Notes: generated by a model from the letters alone, not told the origin. Counted from the stretch's first letter, positions 1 to 6,520 are shown. The stretch: DNA of 11,008 bases from Spirochaetaceae bacterium (GCA_031265015.1 JAISDG010000195.1:1-11008); one strand, 5' to 3'. Numbers and translations: made by a program.

Positions 1-83
1 TTGGCATGAACACATTCACCGAAATGTTGTACCAGTTCCGGTATCATGCGCCGTGAAATATTCGCGTCAAGCAGTAACTTCAT
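1..83 (-). CDS. DUF5615-type PIN-like toxin, N-terminal fragment
   Basis: This is the first 27 codons of a minus-strand gene that runs off the left edge. It begins with ATG at 83-81 and reads MKLLLDANISRRMIPELV, then QHFGECVHA. The MKLLLDxN(I/L)S start with an early Asp (D6) is the hallmark of the DUF5615 PIN-like family. These are small predicted RNases that act as the toxin half of toxin-antitoxin pairs, and the Asp belongs to the metal-binding acidic cluster. The gene starts 17 nt inside the end of the DUF433 gene in another frame, which is the usual antitoxin-then-toxin order for this pair. No strong Shine-Dalgarno precedes it, so translation is probably coupled to the antitoxin. The remaining acidic residues lie outside the window, so an intact active site cannot be confirmed. 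Confidence 0.8.
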   Translation of the reverse strand, partial: MKLLLDANISRRMIPELVQHFGECVHA

Positions 84-306
84 AGACCGCCATCTTTGTT
101 GAGGCGTCCCGTTCGGCGGCGAAGGCAAGGGCTGCCCGGATATGAATTTCCTGTAATTCGGGGTAATCGTCTATAATTTCAGGGATAGTCATACCGGCAG
201 CCAGCCAGCCAAGAATATCCGCAACGGTTATACGGGTTCCCGTTATACAGGGTTTTCCAAAGCGTATACCGCTGTCTATAACAATATAAGATGACAAGGC
301 GTTCAA
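67..306 (-). CDS. DUF433-family antitoxin (VapB45-like)
   Basis: A 79-residue protein that is almost entirely one DUF433 domain. Visible family signatures are the I-D-x-G-I-R-F-G-K-P-C-I segment, G-T-R-I-T-V, LAAGMT, a conserved IxxDYP, and IRAALAFAAERD near the C-terminus. DUF433 proteins have a helix-turn-helix-like fold and commonly act as antitoxin and autorepressor for PIN-like toxins. The start is set at the TTG at 306-304: a GGAGGAG Shine-Dalgarno lies 7 nt upstream and the protein then begins MNALSSYIVIDSGIRFGKP, as relatives do. An in-frame ATG 24 nt further up (330-328) lies inside the predicted -10 box and is unlikely to be transcribed. The gene overlaps the downstream toxin by 17 nt. 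It is probably transcribed on its own, since strong hairpins separate it from the operon upstream. Confidence 0.88.
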   Translation of the reverse strand: MNALSSYIVIDSGIRFGKPCITGTRITVADILGWLAAGMTIPEIIDDYPELQEIHIRAALAFAAERDASTKMAVYEVTA

Positions 307-313
307 CGTTTTT

Positions 314-320
314 CTCCTCC
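314..320 (-). promoter_or_regulatory. Shine-Dalgarno GGAGGAG deciding a TTG start
   Basis: On the minus strand GGAGGAG is followed by 7 nt (AAAAACG) and then TTG at 306-304. It lies inside the longer open frame, downstream of the ATG at 330, so it points to the TTG as the antitoxin start. Confidence 0.8.
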
Positions 321-325
321 AAACG

Positions 326-354
326 AACATACCGTATTTTTAACGATTTGTCAA
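326..354 (-). promoter_or_regulatory. Sigma-70-type promoter of the toxin-antitoxin pair
   Basis: Minus strand: a perfect -35 TTGACA (354-349), a 17-nt spacer and a -10 TATGTT (331-326, 4 of 6 consensus). Transcription would start near 319, giving a leader of about a dozen bases that is essentially just the Shine-Dalgarno. The -10 box contains the ATG of the longer open frame, which argues against that start. An autorepressor site would be expected here, but I see no clear palindrome. Confidence 0.7.
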
Positions 355-394
355 AGAACAATTACTCAGGAAACGTCCGGCCATGAAATGAATC

Positions 395-422
395 CCCCGC
401 CCCAAGGGCCCAAGGGGCGGGG
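395..422 (-). terminator. GC-rich hairpin after the MinD-type gene
   Basis: A perfect 9-bp inverted repeat, CCCCGCCCC (395-403) and GGGGCGGGG (414-422), flanks a 10-nt loop and starts 20 nt after the stop of the minus-strand operon. The stem is very stable but no U-run follows on either strand, so it may be an mRNA 3'-end barrier or an imperfect terminator. It sits between two genes read in the same direction, where insulation makes sense. Confidence 0.5.
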
Positions 423-442
423 TACTAGACCCCCGCTGCGAG

Positions 443-1585
443 TCAAAGTTTAAATCCCCGGGAAGCGGCCTGGGTAAGTTTGTGTTTCAGCAGGTTATTT
501 TCTTTTTTCAGCTTGCTTATCTCAAGCTGCTGGGATTTTACGGTTTCCAGCAGATCCCCCTGGGTAAGGGCGCCGGTGTGGAGCAGTTCCTCCACATATT
601 CCATTTTGTTTTCAAAATCTATTTCCGCCTCCAGGCTTGCTTCCTGAAAGCTGTCGTCGATGGCCTCTTCGGTAAGGGTAAAATTTTCTTCTTCGGTCTG
701 GAGTATTTTATCGGCAATACGGTAAATAGCCTGGGAGATTACCGACTGGGGTTTGTAGAGTACCACCGGCAGCCGGGATGACAGGGCCGTATCCTGAATG
801 CCGTCCCGGTACATGACCCCCAGATGTTCCACTTTTATATCCAGGTATTCTTCGCAGGATCGCCGGATCTTCATGGCCACCTCGGCGTCTTTGGGATCCT
901 CGATCATATTCATAATAAGCCGGGGATGAAAGTGCAGGACCGCTTCCCGGAATTTTTTATGGGATTCAGGGTCGATTTTGACAATTTCCGAAAGCATCTG
1001 GGGTATGTACAAATGTTTTCCGGAACTGTCTTTGCGCACTTTTTCCAGATAACTGCAGGCTTCGGTTCCCTTTTTGAATACCGTGTACATAAGCCGGAAA
1101 ACGGTATTCTTTAAAAATACATAGGCGTTAAGGGTGGCGGTCACCGCCGGAGAACTTACCACAATCCCCTGGCCGGAAAGCAGAAAGAAATCCAGAATGG
1201 ATTGATGGGTACCCGCGCCCAAATCCAGAATCAGAATATCCGTATCCGAAGCCAGGGCAAGAAGCCGCCGCACCAGGGCGTTCCGCTGGAAGGATTTAAG
1301 GTTTGCCATACCGGGCATTTCCTGATCCCCCGGTATAAAACGGAGTCCCCGGACATCGGTCGGGAAAATCACCTGGGTAAAATCAACCTTGGTATTGTTC
1401 AGAAAGGTACCGATGCCCCCGGCGGGGGACCGGAAACCCAGGACCAGATGAAGGTTCGACGCCCCCAGATCCAGATCCGCCAGTACTACCCGCTGGCCCG
1501 CCTGGGCCAGGGCTACCGCGATATTGGCGGCTACCAGGGATTTGCCGACGCCGCCTTTTCCGCTGGCAATGGGGATAACCCGCAT
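443..1585 (-). CDS. MinD/ParA-family P-loop ATPase with C-terminal coiled coil
   Basis: A 380-residue deviant-Walker-A ATPase of the MinD/ParA/FlhG class; such proteins dimerise on ATP and position cell structures. Visible motifs are SGKGGVGKS at residues 8-16, with the signature lysine K10 and catalytic-site K15, the switch region LADLDLGASN around D37/D39, and the Walker B-like ILILDLGAG with D121. A core reaching about residue 296 includes a long helical insert (160-220). It is followed by an acidic stretch (297-325) and a probable coiled coil (343-375, EISKLKKENNLLKHKL). It is longer than ordinary MinD (about 270), and no C-terminal amphipathic membrane-targeting helix is obvious. The start ATG overlaps the stop of the upstream membrane-protein gene (TAATG), with GGAGGG about 10 nt before it. 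No minC, minE, parB or flhF lies nearby, so its cargo is unknown. FlhG/MotR-like or chromosome-partitioning roles are possible, and I do not assign a symbol. Confidence 0.85.
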   Translation of the reverse strand: MRVIPIASGKGGVGKSLVAANIAVALAQAGQRVVLADLDLGASNLHLVLGFRSPAGGIGTFLNNTKVDFTQVIFPTDVRGLRFIPGDQEMPGMANLKSFQRNALVRRLLALASDTDILILDLGAGTHQSILDFFLLSGQGIVVSSPAVTATLNAYVFLKNTVFRLMYTVFKKGTEACSYLEKVRKDSSGKHLYIPQMLSEIVKIDPESHKKFREAVLHFHPRLIMNMIEDPKDAEVAMKIRRSCEEYLDIKVEHLGVMYRDGIQDTALSSRLPVVLYKPQSVISQAIYRIADKILQTEEENFTLTEEAIDDSFQEASLEAEIDFENKMEYVEELLHTGALTQGDLLETVKSQQLEISKLKKENNLLKHKLTQAASRGFKL

Positions 1586-2073
1586 TATTCGCTTCCCTCC
1601 GGCGTTTTCGCAAAAACCGGGGCCCCGGTTTCTTCATCCTCCGCACCGGCCGGCGCCGCGCCACCCCGGTTAAAGGGGAGCAGCAAAACCATGCCCAGGA
1701 TGGTACCAAAATCGGCCGCGCCCATAAAGAGCGCCCACGACATGGATCGGGGTATTCCCCCGGCGGGTCCAAAGGCCGCCGCCAGCCAGAATGTCAGGCA
1801 CAAGATACAGATCGCTTTACCCGTTATGTACAGGGGTATGTAGGACTTTGAAATTTCCAGCCGGATCAGCAGAAAAAAGGACATCAGGGGGAAAAGGGCC
1901 TGGGGCGCGGCGTACATCATAAAAGGCAGGTTCCGTCCCATACTGCGGAACAGCCCCGCCGGGCCCGAACCCGTAAAGGCCGCCAGCAGGATTACCAGAA
2001 AAAGCAGCCGGGAACAATCATAGATAACAACAGCCGTCCGTACCGTCCGGGGAGGTTCTTTCATCGGCGGCAC
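1585..2073 (-). CDS. Small four-helix membrane protein, unknown function
   Basis: A 162-residue integral membrane protein that I do not recognise. Four hydrophobic segments are visible at about residues 16-36, 50-72, 78-101 and 111-133, followed by an acidic, Ala/Pro-rich hydrophilic tail (135-162). There is no signal peptidase site, and the basic residues near the start (K5, R9, R12) favour an N-in topology. The start is GTG at 2073, forming TAGTG with the stop of the upstream isomerase gene and preceded by a weak GGGA at 8 nt. An ATG three codons later is an alternative with no Shine-Dalgarno. Its stop overlaps the MinD-type gene (TAATG). Tight coupling between this protein and the ATPase suggests that it might be a membrane partner or anchor of the ATPase. 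That is inference from position only. Confidence 0.72.
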   Translation of the reverse strand: MPPMKEPPRTVRTAVVIYDCSRLLFLVILLAAFTGSGPAGLFRSMGRNLPFMMYAAPQALFPLMSFFLLIRLEISKSYIPLYITGKAICILCLTFWLAAAFGPAGGIPRSMSWALFMGAADFGTILGMVLLLPFNRGGAAPAGAEDEETGAPVFAKTPEGSE

Positions 2074-3143
2074 TACTTAATTCCCGTCAGTTCCATTTCA
2101 AAAACCAGGAAACTGTTGGGGGGAATAACGCCGCCGGCGCCCTGTTCGCCATAAGCCAGTTCCGGGGGGATAACCACCAGGCGCTTTTCGCCGGTCCGCA
2201 TATCCAGAATAGACCTGTCCCAGCCGGGGATTACCTGGCCTATACCGGCCTGGAATTCCAGAGGGCCGCCGTGGACGTCCGAAGCGTCAAAAACCTCGCC
2301 GGAAAGGAACATGCCCTTATACTGCACCTGTACCGTACTGCCGCTTTGGGGTTTGGGGCCTGTCCCCTGTTTTTGTACAAGGTACTGTATTCCGTCACCG
2401 CCGGTTTTAAGGCCGGGATAGGTGGAGGCAATTAAAGCCAGGTCCGCTTCCCGGCGGGCCCTGGCTTTGGCGGAAACTTCTTCATTGGCCCGGGTTAACA
2501 GCGCGTCAAACGCGGCCTGATCGGCCTTAAAACTCTGGGCCGCCACGCCGTTCCGCACGATGGCAATGCCGGTAATTGTATCCCCCTGCTGAATCGCGTT
2601 AACTACCCGCTGGCCTTCCACTACCCTGCCAAAGACCGTGTGGTGATCGTCCAGCCAGGGGGTTTCCTTGTGGGTAATGAAGAACTGGCTGCCGTTGGTA
2701 CCGGGCCCCGCATTGGCCATGGAAAGAATCCCCGGCCCGTCGTGGCGCAGGGAAGGATCGAATTCATCGGGAAACTGGTAACCCGGGCCGCCCCTGCCGT
2801 TGCCAAGGGGATCGCCGCCCTGGATCATAAAGTTGGGAATTACCCGGTGAAAGACAAGGCCGTTGTAAAAAGGCTTCTCTCCGCAGACAGTCATCTTTCC
2901 CTCTGCCAGGGCAACAAAATTACAGACGGTTAAAGGAGCTTTTTCATATTCCAGCTTAATCAGGATTTCCCCCCTGGAGGTATTAATCCTGGCATAGAGA
3001 CCTTCTCCCAGCGCGGTATTGCCGGGAGAGCTTTGGGCGGAGGCTTCGTCGATAGGAATACGGGGAGGCCATTTTTCGGAACAGGAAAAAAGAAAGACGG
3101 TAATGACCGCAGGAATCCAGCGGATTGTTTTATGTATCATCAT
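2073..3143 (-). CDS. Dual-family immunophilin lipoprotein: cyclophilin-FKBP fusion (CFBP)
   Basis: A 356-residue predicted lipoprotein carrying two unrelated peptidyl-prolyl cis-trans isomerase domains. An N-terminal hydrophobic stretch ends in a lipobox-like VFLFSC (C21). The cyclophilin domain (about 50-203) keeps FHRVIPNFMIQGGDP with H99/R100, F105 and Q108, then NGSQFFI (F155) and WLDDHHTVFG (W163, H168), matching the human CypA active site. A helical, charged linker (about 205-245) leads to an FKBP domain (about 252-356). That domain has Y275, F285-D286, F297, V304-I305, W308, Y331 and F348, matching the FKBP12 pocket. Both domains therefore look active. It probably folds exported proteins at the membrane surface or in the periplasm. 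Start: ATG at 3143, 7 nt after GGTAGGA; a TTG two codons upstream would sit too close. It is the first gene of a three-gene overlapping operon. Fusions in this order are known from treponemes and Bacteroidetes. Confidence 0.92.
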   Translation of the reverse strand: MMIHKTIRWIPAVITVFLFSCSEKWPPRIPIDEASAQSSPGNTALGEGLYARINTSRGEILIKLEYEKAPLTVCNFVALAEGKMTVCGEKPFYNGLVFHRVIPNFMIQGGDPLGNGRGGPGYQFPDEFDPSLRHDGPGILSMANAGPGTNGSQFFITHKETPWLDDHHTVFGRVVEGQRVVNAIQQGDTITGIAIVRNGVAAQSFKADQAAFDALLTRANEEVSAKARARREADLALIASTYPGLKTGGDGIQYLVQKQGTGPKPQSGSTVQVQYKGMFLSGEVFDASDVHGGPLEFQAGIGQVIPGWDRSILDMRTGEKRLVVIPPELAYGEQGAGGVIPPNSFLVFEMELTGIK

Positions 3144-3158
3144 ATACAAATCCTACCA

Positions 3159-3187
3159 TAGACATTGGCGGTTTTTCAATCTATAAT
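3159..3187 (+). promoter_or_regulatory. Promoter of the repeat-protein gene
   Basis: TAGACA (3159-3164, 5 of 6 consensus), a 17-nt spacer and a perfect TATAAT (3182-3187). Transcription would begin around 3194-3196, that is, at the ATG itself, and no Shine-Dalgarno precedes that ATG. It shares a 52-bp spacer with the divergent isomerase gene. On the other strand the best guess is TTGAAA and TAGGAT with an 18-nt gap, but TAGGA also serves there as ribosome-binding site, so I do not call it. Confidence 0.6.
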
Positions 3188-3195
3188 ATGGAATA

Positions 3196-5511
3196 ATGGA
3201 TATTACCGAGATTCAGGATGAACTGCTTCGCCTTGAATACCCGAATTTACTCCCCGATCACGATCCAGATATAGAACGGTACTACTATCTGCGATCCATG
3301 GGCCAGGCCCGGGACGCCATGGCCATTTACCAAAACCGGCTCAAACTCCGGTACCCGGATGATAATTTTCGCACATGGCTGCTCCGGTCGTACCGCAGCC
3401 ACGATCCCGTCTTCAGGGGGCTTTTGGCCAAGGGGTACCGCCTGCTGGCGGTCCGCTCCCTGGAACGGGTCAAGAATATCATCATCTATATTGCGGAAAG
3501 GGCCGAATCGTACAACGCAAAAGACGTCTATTCCACAATAAAAACGGCGGAGGAAATACTGCAATTCCTTCCCCCCGAACGGTACGAAGCGGTGGCGGGG
3601 ATGGAGCGCTTCCTCCGTTACGCCAGTGTCCTTGATCTGAAAGTTCCCTCCATTGCAAAAGCCGTAGAGCTGGTCCGGGCCTACCTGACCGACAATCTGG
3701 CGGTGGTGGAAGAGGAACGAAAGCGCCGCTCCGAAGCCCTGTCCCGAATGGAAGAAGCGGAACGCCAGCGGCTGGTACAGGCGGACTGGGACAGCTACTA
3801 TTACCAGAAAAAATACGGCGTCCACGCTCCGCTGATCGATCTGTCGGTGGTGGTTTTTTCCCCGGCGGATCTGAACCGGATCGAGATTCCCCCCTTTCCC
3901 CGGGTTGAAGATCAGATCCTGGGGTACTGCGTTAAATACTGGAATTTTGTGGACGATCCCGCCTTTGAGCGAATCCTGTTCCTTTATTCCCGCAAATACG
4001 GAAAAAAGAACTACGAAGTGTTCATGGCCATCCGCCGGGGAAGGCAGGCGAAACACCGGGACGATGAAATCCTCGCTTCTATTATGAGCGTTTTGGTAAC
4101 CGGTTATTACTACTCCATTCAGGGTGATATTTATCTTCAGCGGAACTGGAATACCATTAAGCACATTCTGGCTAACCAGGAACCGCCGAAGGCCCTGCCG
4201 GCTCCCGCGGCAGCATCGCCAAAGGCGGTTGCGGCGCCGGCCGGGGCAGGGCGAAGAGCGGCAAAGGCCGGGACAAAACGGACCGGGGTAAAGCGGACAA
4301 AAGATGCCGCGAAGAAACAGGCGGCCGTACCACAGACAACTCAGGGAAAAGCGGCCAGGGGACGCCCTGTCCGGGAACCCGTATCCAGGCTGGTTCCCAA
4401 GGCGAAACCGAAAACAGCGCCCAGAATTGCGCCGCCGCCGGTTAAGCCGAAAGGCCGGCCCGCGGCGGCGGTGGCTAAGCCGGCGGGCAGGGCCGCGGAA
4501 CATGTGCCGGTAAAACCCGTGAAGGTCCCGTATAAATTACAACCCGCCCGGGAACCAAAGACAACTATCCTGGCCCGGGCCGTACAAAAACCCGCGGCCC
4601 CGCCGCCCAGGCCAAAGCCCGCGGTTCCGGTCCGGGCGGCTCAGCCGGCGGCGCCAAAACCGGAACGGTTTCCGGCCAGGCCTCTACCCGTTCCGGCGGA
4701 GCGGGCTGTTCCGGCTCCGAAGCCCGTTCCGCCGTCCAAACCGCCGAAACCTGCTTTGCCGCCAAGACCGGCTGGCGTTATTCCGCCAAAGCCTGCTCAG
4801 CCGCCGAGGCCGGCCGCCGCCATCCCGCCGAAGTCCGCCCAGCCACCGAGACCGGCCGGCGCCATTCCGCCAAAATCGGCCCAGCTGCCGAGGCCGGCCG
4901 GCGCCATCCCGCCGAAGCCCGCCCAGCCGCCGAGACCGGCCGTTGCCATTCCGCCAAAGCCTGCTCAGCCGCCGAGGCCTGCCGCTGCCATTCAGTCGAA
5001 GCCCGCCCAGTTGCCGAGGCCTGCCGCCGCCATCCCGCCGAAGCCCCAGCCGTCGAAGCCTGCCGCCGCCGCTTCGTCCCTGCCGTCCAAGCCGCTGGCT
5101 TCGGCGCCGCCGGTTCAGCCGGGAGGATACCGGCCCGCTCCCTATGTCTCCGCGTCTTCCCCGCCCAGCCGGCCCAAACCTAAAGTGTTTACCCCCAAGA
5201 CGCTGGAAAAGGCCAAGGGGTCGGTATCGGACAGGCTCAAACAGCTTTCGGGCCGTTCCTACGATGTCTACGAAGACCGCTTCCTGTCAAAAGCCAGGAC
5301 CGTTATACGCAAGGTACTGGGGACCGGCCGGGGATTGTTCTTTAATCTTCCCGAAGAAGCGGAAGATCTGATATACAACTTTCTTCGGGATCACTATTCA
5401 GATCCCTATATGGACTGGGAAGACAGCGCCGAACGCAGGAACCTTGCTTCCATGGGTTTTGATCTGCCCTCCCTGAATCCGGTTATCGATGAATGTTACA
5501 AACTATTGTAA
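3196..5511 (+). CDS. Large protein with Pro/Ala/Lys-rich tandem-repeat linker, unknown function
   Basis: A 771-residue protein that I do not recognise. Three parts are visible. The first (1 to about 331) is a helical, Tyr- and Arg-rich domain with a charged coiled-coil-like segment (about 170-195, EEERKRRSEALSRMEEAERQ). The second (about 333-673) is a very low-complexity linker, first basic (Lys/Arg/Ala with many GRPV and AAKK-type runs) and then Pro-rich with 14-residue tandem repeats. The third is a compact C-terminal domain (about 675-771) with mixed charge and aromatic residues. There is no signal peptide or membrane segment, so it is probably cytoplasmic. Basic, Pro/Ala/Lys-rich linkers can bind nucleic acid or act as spacers between domains, and both are guesses here. 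The ATG at 3196 has no Shine-Dalgarno but has TATAAT 8 nt upstream. Ten bases separate its stop from the next gene's ATG, so the two are probably co-transcribed. Confidence 0.8.
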   Translation: MDITEIQDELLRLEYPNLLPDHDPDIERYYYLRSMGQARDAMAIYQNRLKLRYPDDNFRTWLLRSYRSHDPVFRGLLAKGYRLLAVRSLERVKNIIIYIAERAESYNAKDVYSTIKTAEEILQFLPPERYEAVAGMERFLRYASVLDLKVPSIAKAVELVRAYLTDNLAVVEEERKRRSEALSRMEEAERQRLVQADWDSYYYQKKYGVHAPLIDLSVVVFSPADLNRIEIPPFPRVEDQILGYCVKYWNFVDDPAFERILFLYSRKYGKKNYEVFMAIRRGRQAKHRDDEILASIMSVLVTGYYYSIQGDIYLQRNWNTIKHILANQEPPKALPAPAAASPKAVAAPAGAGRRAAKAGTKRTGVKRTKDAAKKQAAVPQTTQGKAARGRPVREPVSRLVPKAKPKTAPRIAPPPVKPKGRPAAAVAKPAGRAAEHVPVKPVKVPYKLQPAREPKTTILARAVQKPAAPPPRPKPAVPVRAAQPAAPKPERFPARPLPVPAERAVPAPKPVPPSKPPKPALPPRPAGVIPPKPAQPPRPAAAIPPKSAQPPRPAGAIPPKSAQLPRPAGAIPPKPAQPPRPAVAIPPKPAQPPRPAAAIQSKPAQLPRPAAAIPPKPQPSKPAAAASSLPSKPLASAPPVQPGGYRPAPYVSASSPPSRPKPKVFTPKTLEKAKGSVSDRLKQLSGRSYDVYEDRFLSKARTVIRKVLGTGRGLFFNLPEEAEDLIYNFLRDHYSDPYMDWEDSAERRNLASMGFDLPSLNPVIDECYKLL
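4738..5073 (+). repeat. Eight 42-bp in-frame tandem repeats
   Basis: Eight consecutive 42-bp units encode 14 residues each (residues 515-626). The consensus is IPPKPAQPPRPAAA, with a Ser or Pro at position 5 and Gly, Val or Ala near the end. The first unit (4738-4779) and last unit (5032-5073) are degenerate. The six central units begin at 4780, 4822, 4864, 4906, 4948 and 4990. Units 4780 and 4948 differ at only two bases. Units starting ATTCCGCCAAA alternate with units starting ATCCCGCCGAA, which points to an 84-bp higher-order unit. All stay in frame. Confidence 0.9.
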
Positions 5512-5521
5512 GGGAACGGTT

Positions 5522-6520
5522 ATGAATCCACTGCGGGGTAGGGTAAATGCGGCGCTGGCGTGGGCGCTGTTGCCGGTTCTGCTGGCTGTAAGCGGCTGCG
5601 GAGCCAAATCCGGTCAAGGCGCCGATGATGGTTTTTCCGGGGACAGAGCTTTTGAAGAGAGCGCCGATCTTAACGGCGGCCTTGCATACCAGGGGGCGGA
5701 ATTCCGGAGAACAGGCTTCGACCCGGCGGAAACGGATGCCCCGGCGGGCGAACGCAGCCCTTCTCCTGTGGACGGTCCTTCCGGTTCCGGGGCTGTTCCG
5801 GGGAAAACCCGTAAGCTGGTAAAAAAGGCGGATGTTTCCATAGAAGCGGATAAATCACTCCTTGACAGGGACGGCAAACTGACGGGGGTAAACCAAAAGA
5901 TGGACGAACTCCTGAAGCGACACGGCGCCTATGCGGAGTACTCCCTTTCCGATGAAGATTCAGCCCGGTACACCATACGGGTACCCCAGGCTTCCTACGG
6001 GTCCATGCTTTCCGCCGTGGGCGTCCTGGGTAAAGTCAGGTCCCGCAGCGAAACCGCAGAGGACGTGACCCTTAAGTACTACGATCTTGAAGGGCGGCTC
6101 AATACCAGAAAAACCCTGCTGGGTACCTTCCAGGGTTATCTGGGCAGAGCCCAGAGCATCGACGACATTATGAAAATTGAAACCCGGATTGCGGATCTGC
6201 AGAATGACATTGACTGGCTGGGAACACAGCTGCAGGAGCTGGCAAGTCTTGCAGACTATGCCACCATTGAGCTCTCCGTATACAGTCCCGGCGTTTCTTC
6301 GGATTATGGCCTGCCGGAAAAAATACGGGACCTTTTTGCCGCTTTCCGCGGTTTTGCCTCCGGCGGCCTTCTGGTCATTCTGGGGATCATCATTTTCGGC
6401 CTGCCGCTTGTCATCATTTTCCTGCTGGCATACTGGCTTTTCTTTGGCAGGGTGGGGCTTCTTAAAAAAGCCTTCCGCCTGGCGGTACGCGGCAGGGACA
6501 CGGACATTAAGAAAGAATGA
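5522..6520 (+). CDS. DUF4349-family lipoprotein
   Basis: A 332-residue predicted lipoprotein. Residues 1-26 form a signal peptide ending in a lipobox AVSGC (C26). A disordered Gly/Ser/Pro-rich spacer (27 to about 95) follows. The DUF4349 domain (about 97-308) shows KADVSIEADK, then TAEDVTLKYYDLEGRLNTRK, a helical coiled-coil hairpin (about 188-243) with IMKIETRIADLQNDIDWL, and a strand YATIELSVYSP. A single membrane helix (about 282-308) and a basic tail end the protein, so it is anchored at both ends. The function of the family is unknown; envelope attachment is clear. The start is the ATG at 5522, preceded by AAGGGA at 6 nt. A further in-frame ATG at 5489 lies inside the previous gene and would put a polar stretch ahead of the signal peptide. 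It is probably in one operon with the repeat-protein gene. Confidence 0.88.
   Translation: MNPLRGRVNAALAWALLPVLLAVSGCGAKSGQGADDGFSGDRAFEESADLNGGLAYQGAEFRRTGFDPAETDAPAGERSPSPVDGPSGSGAVPGKTRKLVKKADVSIEADKSLLDRDGKLTGVNQKMDELLKRHGAYAEYSLSDEDSARYTIRVPQASYGSMLSAVGVLGKVRSRSETAEDVTLKYYDLEGRLNTRKTLLGTFQGYLGRAQSIDDIMKIETRIADLQNDIDWLGTQLQELASLADYATIELSVYSPGVSSDYGLPEKIRDLFAAFRGFASGGLLVILGIIIFGLPLVIIFLLAYWLFFGRVGLLKKAFRLAVRGRDTDIKKE

Noticed and set aside
1202..1843. A 213-codon plus-strand open frame across the MinD/membrane-protein junction
   Set aside because: The minus strand carries a clear Walker-motif protein and a four-helix membrane protein here; the plus-strand translation shows no domain.
3144..3149. 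TTG start two codons upstream for the dual immunophilin
   Set aside because: It is only 1 nt from the GGTAGGA site, while the ATG at 3143 is at 7 nt.
3247..4503. A 418-codon minus-strand open frame opposite the repeat-protein gene
   Set aside because: It is Arg/Pro/Gly-rich without domain structure, and the plus strand has a promoter, codon-like composition and in-frame repeats.
4738..5073. The 42-bp repeats as a CRISPR array
   Set aside because: The units are contiguous with no unique spacers, stay in frame and encode a regular 14-residue peptide.
5489..5521. Upstream ATG of the DUF4349 lipoprotein frame
   Set aside because: It lies inside the preceding gene and adds a polar segment before the signal peptide; ATG 5522 has AAGGGA at 6 nt.
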